Position numbers and translations under genes: made by a program
Assembly: GCF_025548535.1 (NCBI RefSeq)
Contig: NZ_JAJLQW010000004.1
Location: 186,001-250,000 of the forward strand
Source of the DNA: Undibacterium sp. Jales W-56
GTDB lineage: Bacteria > Pseudomonadota > Gammaproteobacteria > Burkholderiales > Burkholderiaceae_D
Direction of reading: 5' to 3'
Length of the DNA: 64,000 bases
The notes under the pieces: model-generated
What the model was told of the DNA's origin: nothing
The model's input: only the letters and a program-made list of their open reading frames with translations
The model's database searches: none
Shown here: positions 35,666 to 45,800 of the stretch, in pieces
Position numbering within the stretch: position 1 is the stretch's first letter
How the letters are laid out: each line of letters starts with the position of its first letter

Positions 35666-36900
35666 GTGCGTCTCTTTACCTTTTAAAAAACAATGCTAAC
35701 GAAATGACTTCTATGATCCCCATCAAATCGCGCAGTAGCTGCGTGCTGCTCCTGTCTCCACTCCTATCCCTGTTATTGCTCACAGGCTGCGGAAAAGACG
35801 ATGCAGCCAAAAAGGCTGAACCAGCCAAAGAAAAACCTGCGGCCTCTGCTTCAGCCCATACCAAAGAACCAGGATTACAGCTGTCTAAAGAAGAAATAGC
35901 GGCTGCAGGCATCACCATCGCCCTGTTGCAAGAACAGGAACTCCATGAACAGATCAGCGTAACGGCGACGATTCAGGCTAATCAGGATAAATTGGCCCGG
36001 GTCGCCCCCCGCGTTGCCGGCAGAGTGACGCAAGTCATGGCCAATCTGGGCGACAAGGTCAAGCAAGGCCAAGCGCTTGCTTTGGTCGATAGCGTTGAAG
36101 TGGGTGAAGCCCAATCGTCCTACGTGCAGGCGGTCTCCGAACATGCATTGGCAAAATCCGGCATGGAACGCGCTGAAAAACTGTATGCCGACCAAATCAT
36201 TCCGCAGAAAGACTATTTGCGCGTGCGAGCCGATTTTGAGAAAGCCAAAGCGGTGTTGCGTGCAGCTGGCGAGAAACGGCAGATACTTGGTATCGCTGGC
36301 AAACAGGATTCAGCTGGCACCTCTGTATTCGCGGTCTCGGCACCATTTGCCGGTACGGTCATAGAAAAGAAAGCGGTTTTGGGTGAACTGGCGCAATCCG
36401 AGAAGGAAATGTTCAGCATTGCAGATTTATCCAACGTCTGGATCGAGACCAACTTGTACGAAAAAGATGTAGGCAAAGTCAAGATCGGAGCCGAGGCGCA
36501 GATCACTACTGCGGCCTATCCAAGCGAGATCTTTAAAGGCAAGGTCACCTATATCAGCAGTACGATGGATAAAGAGTCACGCACAGTCAAAGCACGCGTA
36601 GAAGTACCCAATACCGATGGCAGGCTCAAGCTGGAAATGTTTGCCACTGCGGCGATTGCCACTTCTGGAACCAGCAAGGCATTGCTCTTGCCTGAGCAAG
36701 CGGTGGTACTGGTACAGGGGCAGCCTACGGCGTTTATCCAGGATGCAGACGGCTTTGAGGCACGCGCAGTCGAGCTAGGTGATAAATTGCAAGGCCAGGT
36801 CATTCTCAAGTCTGGCATAGCACCCGGTGAAAAGGTGGTGACCAGTGGTGCTTACGCCTTGAAAGCCAAGATGCTGAAATCGCAGATCAGTGCGGATTAA
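35662..36900 (+). CDS. czcB: RND efflux periplasmic adaptor lipoprotein
   Basis: A 412-residue membrane-fusion protein joining the RND pump to the outer-membrane factor. A lipoprotein signal (LSLLLLTGC, lipobox Cys near residue 43) precedes an acidic/Lys-rich linker. The lipoyl/hairpin region (ARVAPRVAGRVTQVMANLGDKV) and the beta-barrel domain (FSIADLSNVWIETNLYEKDV) follow, ending in ALKAKMLKSQ. ATG 35662 overlaps the czcC stop; the signal peptide fits better from ATG 35704 or 35713, so the true start may be internal. It is 11 bp upstream of czcA. Confidence 0.9.
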   Translation: MSASLYLLKNNANEMTSMIPIKSRSSCVLLLSPLLSLLLLTGCGKDDAAKKAEPAKEKPAASASAHTKEPGLQLSKEEIAAAGITIALLQEQELHEQISVTATIQANQDKLARVAPRVAGRVTQVMANLGDKVKQGQALALVDSVEVGEAQSSYVQAVSEHALAKSGMERAEKLYADQIIPQKDYLRVRADFEKAKAVLRAAGEKRQILGIAGKQDSAGTSVFAVSAPFAGTVIEKKAVLGELAQSEKEMFSIADLSNVWIETNLYEKDVGKVKIGAEAQITTAAYPSEIFKGKVTYISSTMDKESRTVKARVEVPNTDGRLKLEMFATAAIATSGTSKALLLPEQAVVLVQGQPTAFIQDADGFEARAVELGDKLQGQVILKSGIAPGEKVVTSGAYALKAKMLKSQISAD

Positions 36901-36911
36901 GGGACATCGCC

Positions 36912-39900
36912 ATGTTAAATAAAATAGTGGATTTATCCCTCCGATACAAGGTGCTGGTACTGGTGGTCTTTGTCTTAGTCATCTTGTTGGGCGCTAAAGC
37001 CTGGATGGAGTTGCCCGTCGATGCCTTTCCTGATGTCACACCTATACAGGTGAACATTTATACAGAATCGCCTGGCCTTGCCGCCGAGGATGTGGAAAAA
37101 CTCTTGACCGCACCGATTGAAACCTCGATGGCCGGTCTTGCCGGCGTTGAAGCGATACGTTCGGTATCCTTATTCGGCCTGTCCTACGTCAGCGTCAACT
37201 TTAAGGATAATGTCGACATCTATTTCGCCAGAAGATTGGTCGGTGAAAAACTCCTGGAAGCCAAGGAACGAATTCCCGCTGGCTATGGTGAACCGGCAGT
37301 CGGGCCGAATAGTTCAGGTTTAGGACAAGTCTTTTGGTACACCATCGAATCTGCGGATAAGAAAATGTCGACCATGGACCTGCGTACTTTACAGGACTGG
37401 AACGTGCGTCTCAAGCTGCGCACCGCGCCCGGTGTGGACGATGTCACTTCCTGGGGGGGCGATGAAAAACAATATCAGGTACTGATCAATCCCAATCAGT
37501 TGATCAAGTATGGCCTGAGCCTGAAAACGGTGATGGAAACCTTGACCGCGAACAATCGGCAAGTCGGTGGACAATACCTGAACATAGGTCAGGAACAATA
37601 TCTGGTGCGCGGTCTTGGCCTGGTGGCCAATGCCAAGGATATCGGTAACGTCGTGCTGGCTACACGTGAAGGCACACCGGTCTATGTGCGTGACGTGGCC
37701 GAAGTTAAGGAGGCCCCTTCGTTGCGTTTCGGTGCTGTCACCAAGGATGGTAAAGAGGTCGTACTCGGCATGGCATTGCAACGTATTGGCGAAAACGCCA
37801 AGGGCGTGGTGGAAGCCGTTAAGCAAAAGATCAAGGTGGCGCAACAGGCGCTACCTAAGGGCATCACGATCAACCCGGTCTATGATCGCACCGACCTGGT
37901 CGACAAAGCGGTCAAGACAGCCGAAAGCGCGCTAGTGGAAGGTTCGGTGCTGGTGGCGATCATCCTGTTCTTGTTCCTGGGAGAGATCCGTTCCGCGATT
38001 GTCGTGATCGTGGCCTTGCCGCTGGCGATGCTGATCAGCTTCATGCTGATGCAGCAATGGGGCTTATCAGCGAACCTGATGTCTCTGGCCGGGCTGGCGG
38101 TGGGCATTGGTATGATGGTGGACGGTGCTGTGGTAATGGTGGAGAACGGCTTTAGGTTGTTGTCGCATCAGGCGGGCAAAAAGGTCAATAAAACACACGT
38201 CATCCTCGAAGCTGCGCGAGAAGTCATGAATCCGGTCGCCTTTGCGATCTTGATCATTATCGTGGTGTTTCTGCCCTTGTTTTCATTAACAGGCCTGGAA
38301 GGCAAGATGTTCAAACCGATGGCGCTCACCATTACCTTTGCGATGATAGGCTCCCTGTTGCTGACCATGACCCTGGTGCCGGTTTTGTCCGCCTTGATCC
38401 TTAAGCCCAAGGAAGAGAAAGATACCTTGGTCGTTCGCTGGGCGAAGAAACTGTATTTGCCGTTGCTGGACTGGGCCTTGGATAGCAAGAAAAAGGTCAT
38501 CACAGGCGCCATCGTGACGTTGATCGCTGCACTGGCCTTGATCCCTTTCCTAGGTAAGGAATTCATGCCGACCTTGCAGGAAGGTGGAATCATGTTCCGG
38601 GTCACCAGCATCCCATCAACATCGCTGGAAGAGTCGATTCGTCTTTCCCAGCAATTAGAAAACGCGCTGAAACAATTCCCCCAATCGACGTCCTCAATTG
38701 CGATGATAGGTCGTGCCGAAAAAGGTGAAACGGCGGACGTCAACTATATGGAGTTGCTAGTCAACCTGAAGCCGCAAGGCGAGTGGTCAAAAAAAATCTC
38801 GGTTCCAGACCTCGCAAAGGAAATGCAGCAGAAGCTGGAAACTGTTGTGCCAACAGCGGTGATTGCTGCCAGCCAGCCTATCCAGAGTCGCATCGAAGAG
38901 TTGATTTCCGGCGTGCGTGCCACTCTGGCTTTAAAATTGGTTGGCGAAGACCTCAACACTCTAGACCGTCTGTCAGAGCAAATGAAGGGGGTGCTCGACA
39001 AAGTACCGGGTGTGGCAGACCTATCTCTGGAGGCGAACAAGGGTAAGCCTCAATTGGTGATCAAGGTCAACCGCGACGCCGCAGCACGTTACGGTATCAA
39101 TGCAGATGAAATTCTGGAAGTCGTACAAACCGGAATCGGCGGCAAAGCGGTATCGACACTGATCGATGGCACCAAGCGTTTCGATATTCAGGCCTGGCTA
39201 GCACCGGAGTTCCGCAATAATGTGCAATCCATCGGCAATATTCCGATCCGCTCGCAAAGTGGCGCGCTAGTCCCACTCAGTAATGTGGCAAGCATCGAGC
39301 TTGATGAGGGATATTCCTTCATACGGCGCGAGGAATTGCAGCGTTATGCGGTGATCCAGATGGACGTACAAGGCCGTGATATCGATAGCTTCGTCAAGGA
39401 AGCTGAAGCAAAAATACGCCAACAGGTGAAACTGCCTGAAGGCTATGTCATCGAATGGGGCGGCGCTTTTGAAAACCAGCAGCGTGCCATGAACAAGCTG
39501 CTGGTGATCGTACCGCTCACTATCGGTTTGATTTTTATTCTGTTATACACCGCCTTCAATTCACTAACTTATGCCACGCTAATTATCGCCAACGTGCCGT
39601 TTGCAACGATAGGTGGTGTCGTCGGCCTCTTTATCACAGGGCAGTATTTGTCGGTGCCGTCGGCGATTGGTTTCATTGCCGTGTTCGGGGTGGCGATGCT
39701 GAATGGTATTGTGCTGGTTACGTTTCTCAATGAACAACGTGAGCGCGGTATGTCGGTGCGTGAGGCGGTACGGCAAGGCGCAGCATTACGCTTGCGTCCG
39801 GTATTGATGACGGCGTCGATTGCGATCTTTGGACTGGTACCTATGTTGCTGTCCAGTGGAGTCGGTGCGGAAACGCAAAGACCGCTCGCTACAGTCGTAG

Positions 39901-40010
39901 TCGGTGGCTTGTTCACCTCGACCGCATTGACCTTGTTGCTGTTGCCCCTGTTGTATGAATGGGTAGAAGAGCGTAAAGAGCGCAAGGCTAAAGCAAAACT
40001 TGCTGACTGA
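36912..40010 (+). CDS. czcA: Heavy-metal RND efflux permease (CzcA family)
   Basis: A 1032-residue inner-membrane HME-RND pump, complete from MLNKIVDLSLRYKVLVLVVF to its Lys-rich tail, with twelve predicted membrane helices and two large periplasmic loops. The helix 4 segment reads LAGLAVGIGMMVDGAVVMVE, keeping the Asp and Glu used for proton relay but lacking the first Asp of the DFG motif found in Co/Zn/Cd-type CzcA, which places it in a different HME subgroup. The divalent or monovalent cation handled is therefore uncertain. It is followed by a strong terminator and a decayed P-II gene, the usual partner of this subgroup. Confidence 0.92.
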   Translation: MLNKIVDLSLRYKVLVLVVFVLVILLGAKAWMELPVDAFPDVTPIQVNIYTESPGLAAEDVEKLLTAPIETSMAGLAGVEAIRSVSLFGLSYVSVNFKDNVDIYFARRLVGEKLLEAKERIPAGYGEPAVGPNSSGLGQVFWYTIESADKKMSTMDLRTLQDWNVRLKLRTAPGVDDVTSWGGDEKQYQVLINPNQLIKYGLSLKTVMETLTANNRQVGGQYLNIGQEQYLVRGLGLVANAKDIGNVVLATREGTPVYVRDVAEVKEAPSLRFGAVTKDGKEVVLGMALQRIGENAKGVVEAVKQKIKVAQQALPKGITINPVYDRTDLVDKAVKTAESALVEGSVLVAIILFLFLGEIRSAIVVIVALPLAMLISFMLMQQWGLSANLMSLAGLAVGIGMMVDGAVVMVENGFRLLSHQAGKKVNKTHVILEAAREVMNPVAFAILIIIVVFLPLFSLTGLEGKMFKPMALTITFAMIGSLLLTMTLVPVLSALILKPKEEKDTLVVRWAKKLYLPLLDWALDSKKKVITGAIVTLIAALALIPFLGKEFMPTLQEGGIMFRVTSIPSTSLEESIRLSQQLENALKQFPQSTSSIAMIGRAEKGETADVNYMELLVNLKPQGEWSKKISVPDLAKEMQQKLETVVPTAVIAASQPIQSRIEELISGVRATLALKLVGEDLNTLDRLSEQMKGVLDKVPGVADLSLEANKGKPQLVIKVNRDAAARYGINADEILEVVQTGIGGKAVSTLIDGTKRFDIQAWLAPEFRNNVQSIGNIPIRSQSGALVPLSNVASIELDEGYSFIRREELQRYAVIQMDVQGRDIDSFVKEAEAKIRQQVKLPEGYVIEWGGAFENQQRAMNKLLVIVPLTIGLIFILLYTAFNSLTYATLIIANVPFATIGGVVGLFITGQYLSVPSAIGFIAVFGVAMLNGIVLVTFLNEQRERGMSVREAVRQGAALRLRPVLMTASIAIFGLVPMLLSSGVGAETQRPLATVVVGGLFTSTALTLLLLPLLYEWVEERKERKAKAKLAD

Positions 40011-40013
40011 TCG

Positions 40014-40047
40014 ATGCGCCGCTCGTCGTGAGCGGCGCATTTTTTTT
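40014..40047 (+). terminator. Rho-independent terminator after czcA
   Basis: ATGCGCCGCTC and GAGCGGCGCAT form a perfect 11-bp stem with a 5-nt loop and a run of eight T. It lies 3 bp after the czcA stop and just before the P-II pseudogene, whose ribosome site overlaps the end of the T run. Confidence 0.92.
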
Positions 40048-40059
40048 AAGGAGAATTTC

Positions 40060-40336
40060 ATGAAACAAATCAAGGCATTCATACATCCGCATCGTATCAA
40101 CTCAGTCACCGAGGCGTTGCGCGATTTAGGTCTTTGCGATATCAGCAATGGGACGCGTTGCTACAATCTCACCGTTTCCACTTTACGGCGCCTCTTCACT
40201 AGCGCCTATCAATCCCAGCACCGTTTTTGTTGACCAGCTTAAAATACATATCATCTACTTCTGTCAGGTTTGGCAGCAGAAAGGATCACTACGCAAAAAA
40301 TGCTTCGTTTCATTTGATACTCCAGTAAAGATGTGA
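40060..40336 (+). pseudogene. Decayed P-II-like regulator gene (czc-associated)
   Basis: The first frame starts at ATG 40060 with AAGGAG 6 nt upstream and reads MKQIKAFIHPHRI ... VTEALRDLGLCDIS, the N terminus of P-II family proteins found next to metal RND pumps. It then loses similarity, and the C-terminal part (VDQLKIHII, from about 40226) appears in another frame and ends at 40336. At least one frameshift and missing sequence separate the two pieces. P-II proteins bind ATP/ADP and regulate transporters by contact; this copy cannot. Confidence 0.75.
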
Positions 40337-40374
40337 CTTCGTGGGCGTCGTAACAAAGACCCTTTGAATCTGCT

Positions 40375-41427
40375 TCAGTGCGAGTGACGATGATGAATAT
40401 CCGGAAAATGAGGATGAGTATGTGTCATGGGAGCATGCCGGTGTGTGTGCACATGCGGCTCCTTGCCATCCCATGTAAAGTCATGTTCATGCTGATGATG
40501 CTCGTCATGGCTATGTTCGTGCGCATGATCTAGCTCCTCATGATCATGCAGATGTCCATGGTTCTCAGTCAGGTGCAACCAGATGCCTGCCCCCATCAGT
40601 GCTGCGGCTATCCAGAAAGAGATGCCAGGCCTGTCACCCAACATCAGCAAAGAAATGACTGCACCTACAAACGGCGCTGCCGAGAAATAAGCACCAGTCC
40701 TAGCAGTACCTAGATGCCTGAGTGCAAGCACAAACATCACCAAGCTCAGGCCATAACCACAAAAGCCCACTATACCAGCCGTCAGTATCGTCCTGGTTTC
40801 AGGAAAGGAATACCCCAGCCCCATCGCGATCAGCAAGTTAACCGTACCAGCCACCAACCCTTTGACACCGGCAATCTGGACTGCATCACTGGCAGACACT
40901 TTGCGGGTCAGGTTATTGTCTATTGCCCAGCACAGACAGGCACCAATGATGGCGAATGCGCCCCATGGCACACCAAGTACAGGAATTTGCTCCCAGGACA
41001 GCAAGATACCCGCCGCGACAATCAGCAACATACCGAGGAAGATGCGTTTATCAAAGTTCTCCTTGAAAACAAACCAGGCCAGCATGGCGGTCAGTACACC
41101 TTCCATGTTCAGGAGCAACGAAGCCGATGAAGCTGGCGTCAAGGTCAGCCCTAACATCAATAAAACAGGACCGGCAATACCACCAGCTACCACAGCGCCA
41201 CTGAGCCATGGCAGGTCTTTTGCCTTTAATCCAGCGATCTCTCCCTGATCCTTACGGGTCAAGACGGCACGCAAGACATACCAGAACAACAGTCCCAGGC
41301 CGCTGCCCTGGTACAGCATGCCAGCCAGGGTGACAGGTGCAACCTGGCCCACCAGGGTCTTGGCAAATGGGGTGCTGGCACCAAACAAGGCTGCCGCCAG
41401 CAAAGCGTAAATCACACCTTTATGCAT
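40375..41427 (-). CDS. EamA-family transporter with histidine-rich C-terminal tail
   Basis: A 350-residue inner-membrane protein with ten hydrophobic segments in two EamA repeats (VIYALLAAALFGASTPFAKT at the start; second repeat from about 145). After the last helix a cytoplasmic tail of about 60 residues holds over 20 His (HDHEELDHAHEHSHDEHHQ), which suggests metal binding. Such His-tailed EamA genes sit in nickel/cobalt-type resistance operons. The start at 41427 has GGAGA 8 nt upstream. It is the last gene of the minus-strand operon that begins at 49109. Confidence 0.85.
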   Translation of the reverse strand: MHKGVIYALLAAALFGASTPFAKTLVGQVAPVTLAGMLYQGSGLGLLFWYVLRAVLTRKDQGEIAGLKAKDLPWLSGAVVAGGIAGPVLLMLGLTLTPASSASLLLNMEGVLTAMLAWFVFKENFDKRIFLGMLLIVAAGILLSWEQIPVLGVPWGAFAIIGACLCWAIDNNLTRKVSASDAVQIAGVKGLVAGTVNLLIAMGLGYSFPETRTILTAGIVGFCGYGLSLVMFVLALRHLGTARTGAYFSAAPFVGAVISLLMLGDRPGISFWIAAALMGAGIWLHLTENHGHLHDHEELDHAHEHSHDEHHQHEHDFTWDGKEPHVHTHRHAPMTHTHPHFPDIHHRHSH

Positions 41428-41487
41428 CACGGTCTTCTCCTGAAGAATCAAGGAAGTTGATTGCCATATTCACTTTATGCACTGAAT

Positions 41488-42162
41488 TCATTTTCTGACG
41501 ATATCAGTATAGAAACCGCTGGCGTTGAGCACCACGGTGACTGGCGTTTTGTTCTTGTTTTTCCAGTACCAGCCATGGACACCAGTAAATGGGGCGATCA
41601 GCGATCCGCGTGATTCGCTGACATTGTCTTCCAGGATGAAGCTTTCAAACTCGTCATGCTTGGCGTTCAGTGGCTCGCCATGGAAATCATGGTTCAGCAC
41701 TTCGCCACCCGTGGTTTTCCAGGAGTAAATAAGGGTGGCACCCTTGGCAAGACTGGTTTTGACTTCCAGACCTTTGCCCGGAGCCAGTATGATTTCCATG
41801 GTATCAACACGATAAGGCGCAGTTTCTGCCGAAGCTATAGTGATGGCCCTCTCTTCACCAGGTGCGGCAACTGTCGATGGCTTCCGTGCCGGTGCTGACG
41901 GGTTCGCTGCTGTTGGCTTAGCCACAGTAGCAGACGTAGCCGATACTGACGCTGGTGCTGCTTCAGGTAAAGTGGCTGCGGCAGCATTATGCATTGCTGT
42001 CAGCCCCAGCTTCTTGCCTATGCCAGTAGGGTCTATGCCATATTCGGCAGGTAATACCGCAATTGCCAGGATCACACCTGCGACAATTGCCGCAATAGCG
42101 GTGCCACGTAATAACTCTTTTTTAGGGGCGGAGATAGCGCCGTTCTGTGTTGTTTGAGACAT
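41488..42162 (-). CDS. Membrane-anchored periplasmic protein of a metal-efflux operon
   Basis: A 224-residue protein with one N-terminal membrane helix (LLRGTAIAAIVAGVILAIAV, residues 18-37), an Ala/Pro/Ser-rich linker (about 55-100) and a C-terminal periplasmic domain (KGLEVKTSLAKGATLIYSWK, VLNHDFHGEP, FTGVHGWYWKNK). It matches the transmembrane anchor proteins commonly encoded beside HupE/UreJ proteins and CzcA-type pumps. The molecular role is unknown. It lies 11 bp after hupE in the same operon. Confidence 0.75.
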   Translation of the reverse strand: MSQTTQNGAISAPKKELLRGTAIAAIVAGVILAIAVLPAEYGIDPTGIGKKLGLTAMHNAAAATLPEAAPASVSATSATVAKPTAANPSAPARKPSTVAAPGEERAITIASAETAPYRVDTMEIILAPGKGLEVKTSLAKGATLIYSWKTTGGEVLNHDFHGEPLNAKHDEFESFILEDNVSESRGSLIAPFTGVHGWYWKNKNKTPVTVVLNASGFYTDIVRK

Positions 42163-42173
42163 GGATAGAACTC

Positions 42174-42875
42174 CTATTTAATGAGGAAGCCGCTAAACTG
42201 AAAACCGGCCAGCACAAATCCTGCTGTCATGAGGGCAAAGTTGCCTTTGACGGCATGGTGGGCAAAGCTTGCTGAACTGCGCCAGTAACGCATGGCGATG
42301 AGTATCATGCTCAATGCCAGCAACTGACCAATCTCTACACCGACATTGAAAGCAATCATGTTGGGGATCAGGCCATCCGGTGACAAGGAAAAGTCTTGCA
42401 GTTTCGTCGCCAGCCCCAGGCCGTGGAAGAAACCAAAGATCAGTACAGCAGCTTTCTTGTTGGGTTGCACCTTCAAAAAAGTCTGGAAACCACCCAGATT
42501 GTCGAATGCACGATAGACGATGGACAGGCCAATGATGGCATCGACCAGGTAGGCATTGATGTGCCAGCCATTCAATACGCCCAGTAACAGTGTAGTGCTG
42601 TGGCCGACTGCGAACAGCGTGACATACAAGCCTATATCCTTCATCCTGTATAAGAAAAAGATCACGCCAACCAAAAATAGCAGATGGTCATAGCCTGTCA
42701 CCATGTGTTTGGCTCCCAGATACAGATAGGGCACGATCTGGACGCCAGCCGCCCCTTGCAGGAAACCTTTATCCGACTCTGATACACCATGCGCCAGAGC
42801 CGCCCCGGCCAGCAAGCTCAGCATCAATGCCAGCAGCCATCGCCAGGTGTTCGGCCCACTTTTTACAAATATCAT
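42174..42875 (-). CDS. HupE/UreJ family membrane protein
   Basis: A 233-residue protein with an N-terminal signal-like helix (residues 12-28, ending at AALAHG) and five or six more membrane helices. The family's GYDHLLFLVGVIFFLY, GHSTTLLLGV and FGFFHGLGLA, with conserved His and Asp residues, are present. HupE/UreJ proteins mediate nickel or cobalt movement across the inner membrane. The stop-to-start gap to the RND gene is 11 bp. Its position between a CzcA-type pump and the anchor protein, near rcnR-dmeF, points to nickel/cobalt. Confidence 0.88.
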   Translation of the reverse strand: MIFVKSGPNTWRWLLALMLSLLAGAALAHGVSESDKGFLQGAAGVQIVPYLYLGAKHMVTGYDHLLFLVGVIFFLYRMKDIGLYVTLFAVGHSTTLLLGVLNGWHINAYLVDAIIGLSIVYRAFDNLGGFQTFLKVQPNKKAAVLIFGFFHGLGLATKLQDFSLSPDGLIPNMIAFNVGVEIGQLLALSMILIAMRYWRSSASFAHHAVKGNFALMTAGFVLAGFQFSGFLIK

Positions 42876-42886
42876 TACTCACTCCC

Positions 42887-45800
42887 TCAATTCGAAATTG
42901 TCGATGCTTCCAGCTGGCTGACTGGCGCTGCTACCTGCCTGCTTCTGCGGCGGCGCAATACCATGCCGGTAATGGCAGGTAATACAAACAGAGTCAGGAT
43001 GGTTGATGTGATCAGCCCGCCTATCACCACAGTCGCCAGTGGTTTTTGCACTTCCGCACCGGTGCCTGTGGCAATTGCCATAGGCACGAAGCCCAGTGAA
43101 GCGACCAGCGCAGTCATCAATACGGGCCGCAGGCGTTCCAGCGCACCGTCTATCACTGCCGTCGCTGCATCAATGCCATCTGCCAGCCGTTTATTGATGG
43201 CAGAGATCAGTACCAGTCCATTCAGGACGGCCACGCCTGAAACTGCGATAAAGCCGACCGCAGCCGAGATGGAAAACGGCATGCCGCGCAATGCCAGGGC
43301 GAACACACCGCCTGCCAGTGCCAGAGGCACTGCCGTCAGCACAGTTGCGGTCAGCATGACATTCCCGATTGCCATGTACAGGGCCGCGGAGATCAGTACA
43401 AAGCAGATAGGGACGATGATCATCAGCCTTTCCGTTGCCGCACGCAAGTTCTGGAATTGTCCGCCCCATTCTATCCATGAGCCGGATGGCAGCTTGATTT
43501 TCTTGCTCAAGCTGGCTTGTGCCTCATCCACATAACTGCCAAGATCACGACCAACGACATTGGCTTCGACATAAATACGGCGCTTGCCATTGTCGCGGCT
43601 GATTTCGTTCAAGCCTTGGCTAAACCTGAACTGTACCAGTTGACTCAGAGGCACTGAGGTACGCGCCTGTTCACCAGTAACTGGCAGCATGACGGGCAGC
43701 GCTCCCAGTTCATCGAGATTGTTACGCAACGCCCCAGGTAGGCGAACTACGATATCAAAGCGGCGATCCCCTTCAAAAATCTGGCCAGCTGAGCGACCTG
43801 CCAGTGCAATCGAGACGGTATCTGCCACTTCCTTGACGGTCAGACCATAGCGGGCAATTGCAGCACGCTCAAAGACGATATCAAAGGTCGGAAAGCCTTC
43901 TGTCTGTGCCACACGCACGTCGGCAGCACCTGGCGTCTTGCGCAGCACTGCCGCAATGCTCTTGGCCGTATCCGCCAACTGGTCCAGGTCGTCACCAAAT
44001 ATCTTGACGGCCACATCGCTGCGCACGCCACCGATCAGCTCATTAAAACGCATCTCGATAGGCTGGGTAACATCATAGTTGTTGCCCACCAGTGAAGCGG
44101 TCTTGGCACGGATACGCTCGATCACCTGTTCCTTGGTCGTCACGCCTTGCGGCCATTCGCTCTTCGGCTTGAGGATAATGTAATTGTCCGAGGCATTGGG
44201 TGGCATGGGGTCAGCGGCCAGGCTGGCCGTACCCGCTTTGGAGTAAACCGTTTTGACTTCCGGCAATCCCATGACAGCCAGTTCCAGCGGCAAATCTATC
44301 GCCACCGACTGGTCAATCGAAGTCGATGGTATACGCACCGAAGACAAGTTGAGGTTTTGTTCATCCAGCGTAGGCATGAATTCCCGTCCGACGAAGCTGA
44401 AGGCTATCGCTGCCAGGGCTAGTACACCCAGGCCGGTACCAATAAATGGCAGCGGATGTGCCACGGCACGGCGCAGCCAGGGTTCATAGCGGTTCTTTGT
44501 GGCGACAATGACCCTGACTTCTTTCTCTGCCACTGGCTTGTTCATCAGCACAGCTATCAGTGCTGGTACGAAGGTCAATGACAATACGAAAGCCGAACCC
44601 AGTGCCAGCATCAGCGTAATGACCATGGGCGAAAACATCTTGCCTTCCACGCCTTGGAAAGTCAGGCATGGCAAGAAAACCAGGAAAATCACCAATTGAC
44701 CATAGATGGTAGGACGCAGCATCTCGCGTGACGATGCCACCACTTCCTCCAGCCTTTCCTTGAGTACCAGCAAGCGGCCCTCACTGTACTGACGTTCTGC
44801 CAGGCGGCGCAGGGTATTTTCTACAATGATGACGGCACCATCGATGATCAGCCCAAAATCCAGTGCCCCCAGACTCATCAGGTTGCCAGAAATGCCCAGC
44901 GAGTTCATGCCTATCGCACTCATCAACAGCGACAAAGGAATCACCAGGGCCGCAATCAGAGCAGCCCGCCAGTTACCCAGCAAGGCAAACAGGATGACGA
45001 TGACCAGTAAGGCACCTTCGGCAAGGTTCTTGGCAACGGTAGAAATTGTTGCAACCACCAATTGCGAACGATCAAGCGTGGGCACCACGGTAATGCCATC
45101 TGGCAGTGTCTTGCCAATCACTTGCAGCTTGTGGCCGACACCACGGGCAACGGTGCGGCTATTAGCACCTACCAGCATTAATGCACTGCCAACCACGGTT
45201 TCATAGCCATTGCGGCTAGCCGCACCAGACCGCAATTCACCGCCTATATTGACCGTGGCGACCTGGGCCACGGTGATGGGAACGCCTTTACGTGTGGCTA
45301 CCACAGTACGGCTGATTTCATCCGCAGTCCGTATGCGGCCATCGGCGCGGACCAGATAGGATTCGCCCGAACGACGTATGTAGTTTGCCCCTACCGAGAC
45401 ATTGGCTTCTTCCAGTGCACGGGCCAGCTCAGCAAAGGAAATGCCGTGTGTTGCCAGTCTGGCGGCATCTGGCTCTACCACGTATTCTTTGACATATCCG
45501 CCCAGGGAATCGACATCGGCCACACCTGGTGTGATACGCAATTGTGGCCGTATGATCCAGTCCTGCACGGTACGCAGGTAAGCCAGTTTGGCAATTTCAG
45601 TTTTAAGGTGTTCGCCTTGCTCGGTCAGGAAGCTGCCATCAGTCTGCCAGCCAGGTTTGCCGTCATTGCGCGTTGCTCCGTTGCCGTTGGGATGGGCATA
45701 TTCGACGCTATAGTGGAACACTTCACCAAGGCCGGTGGACACTGGCCCCAGTTGTGGTGTTGCGCCCTCCGGCAATTCTGGCTTTGCGCGTGCCAGGCGT

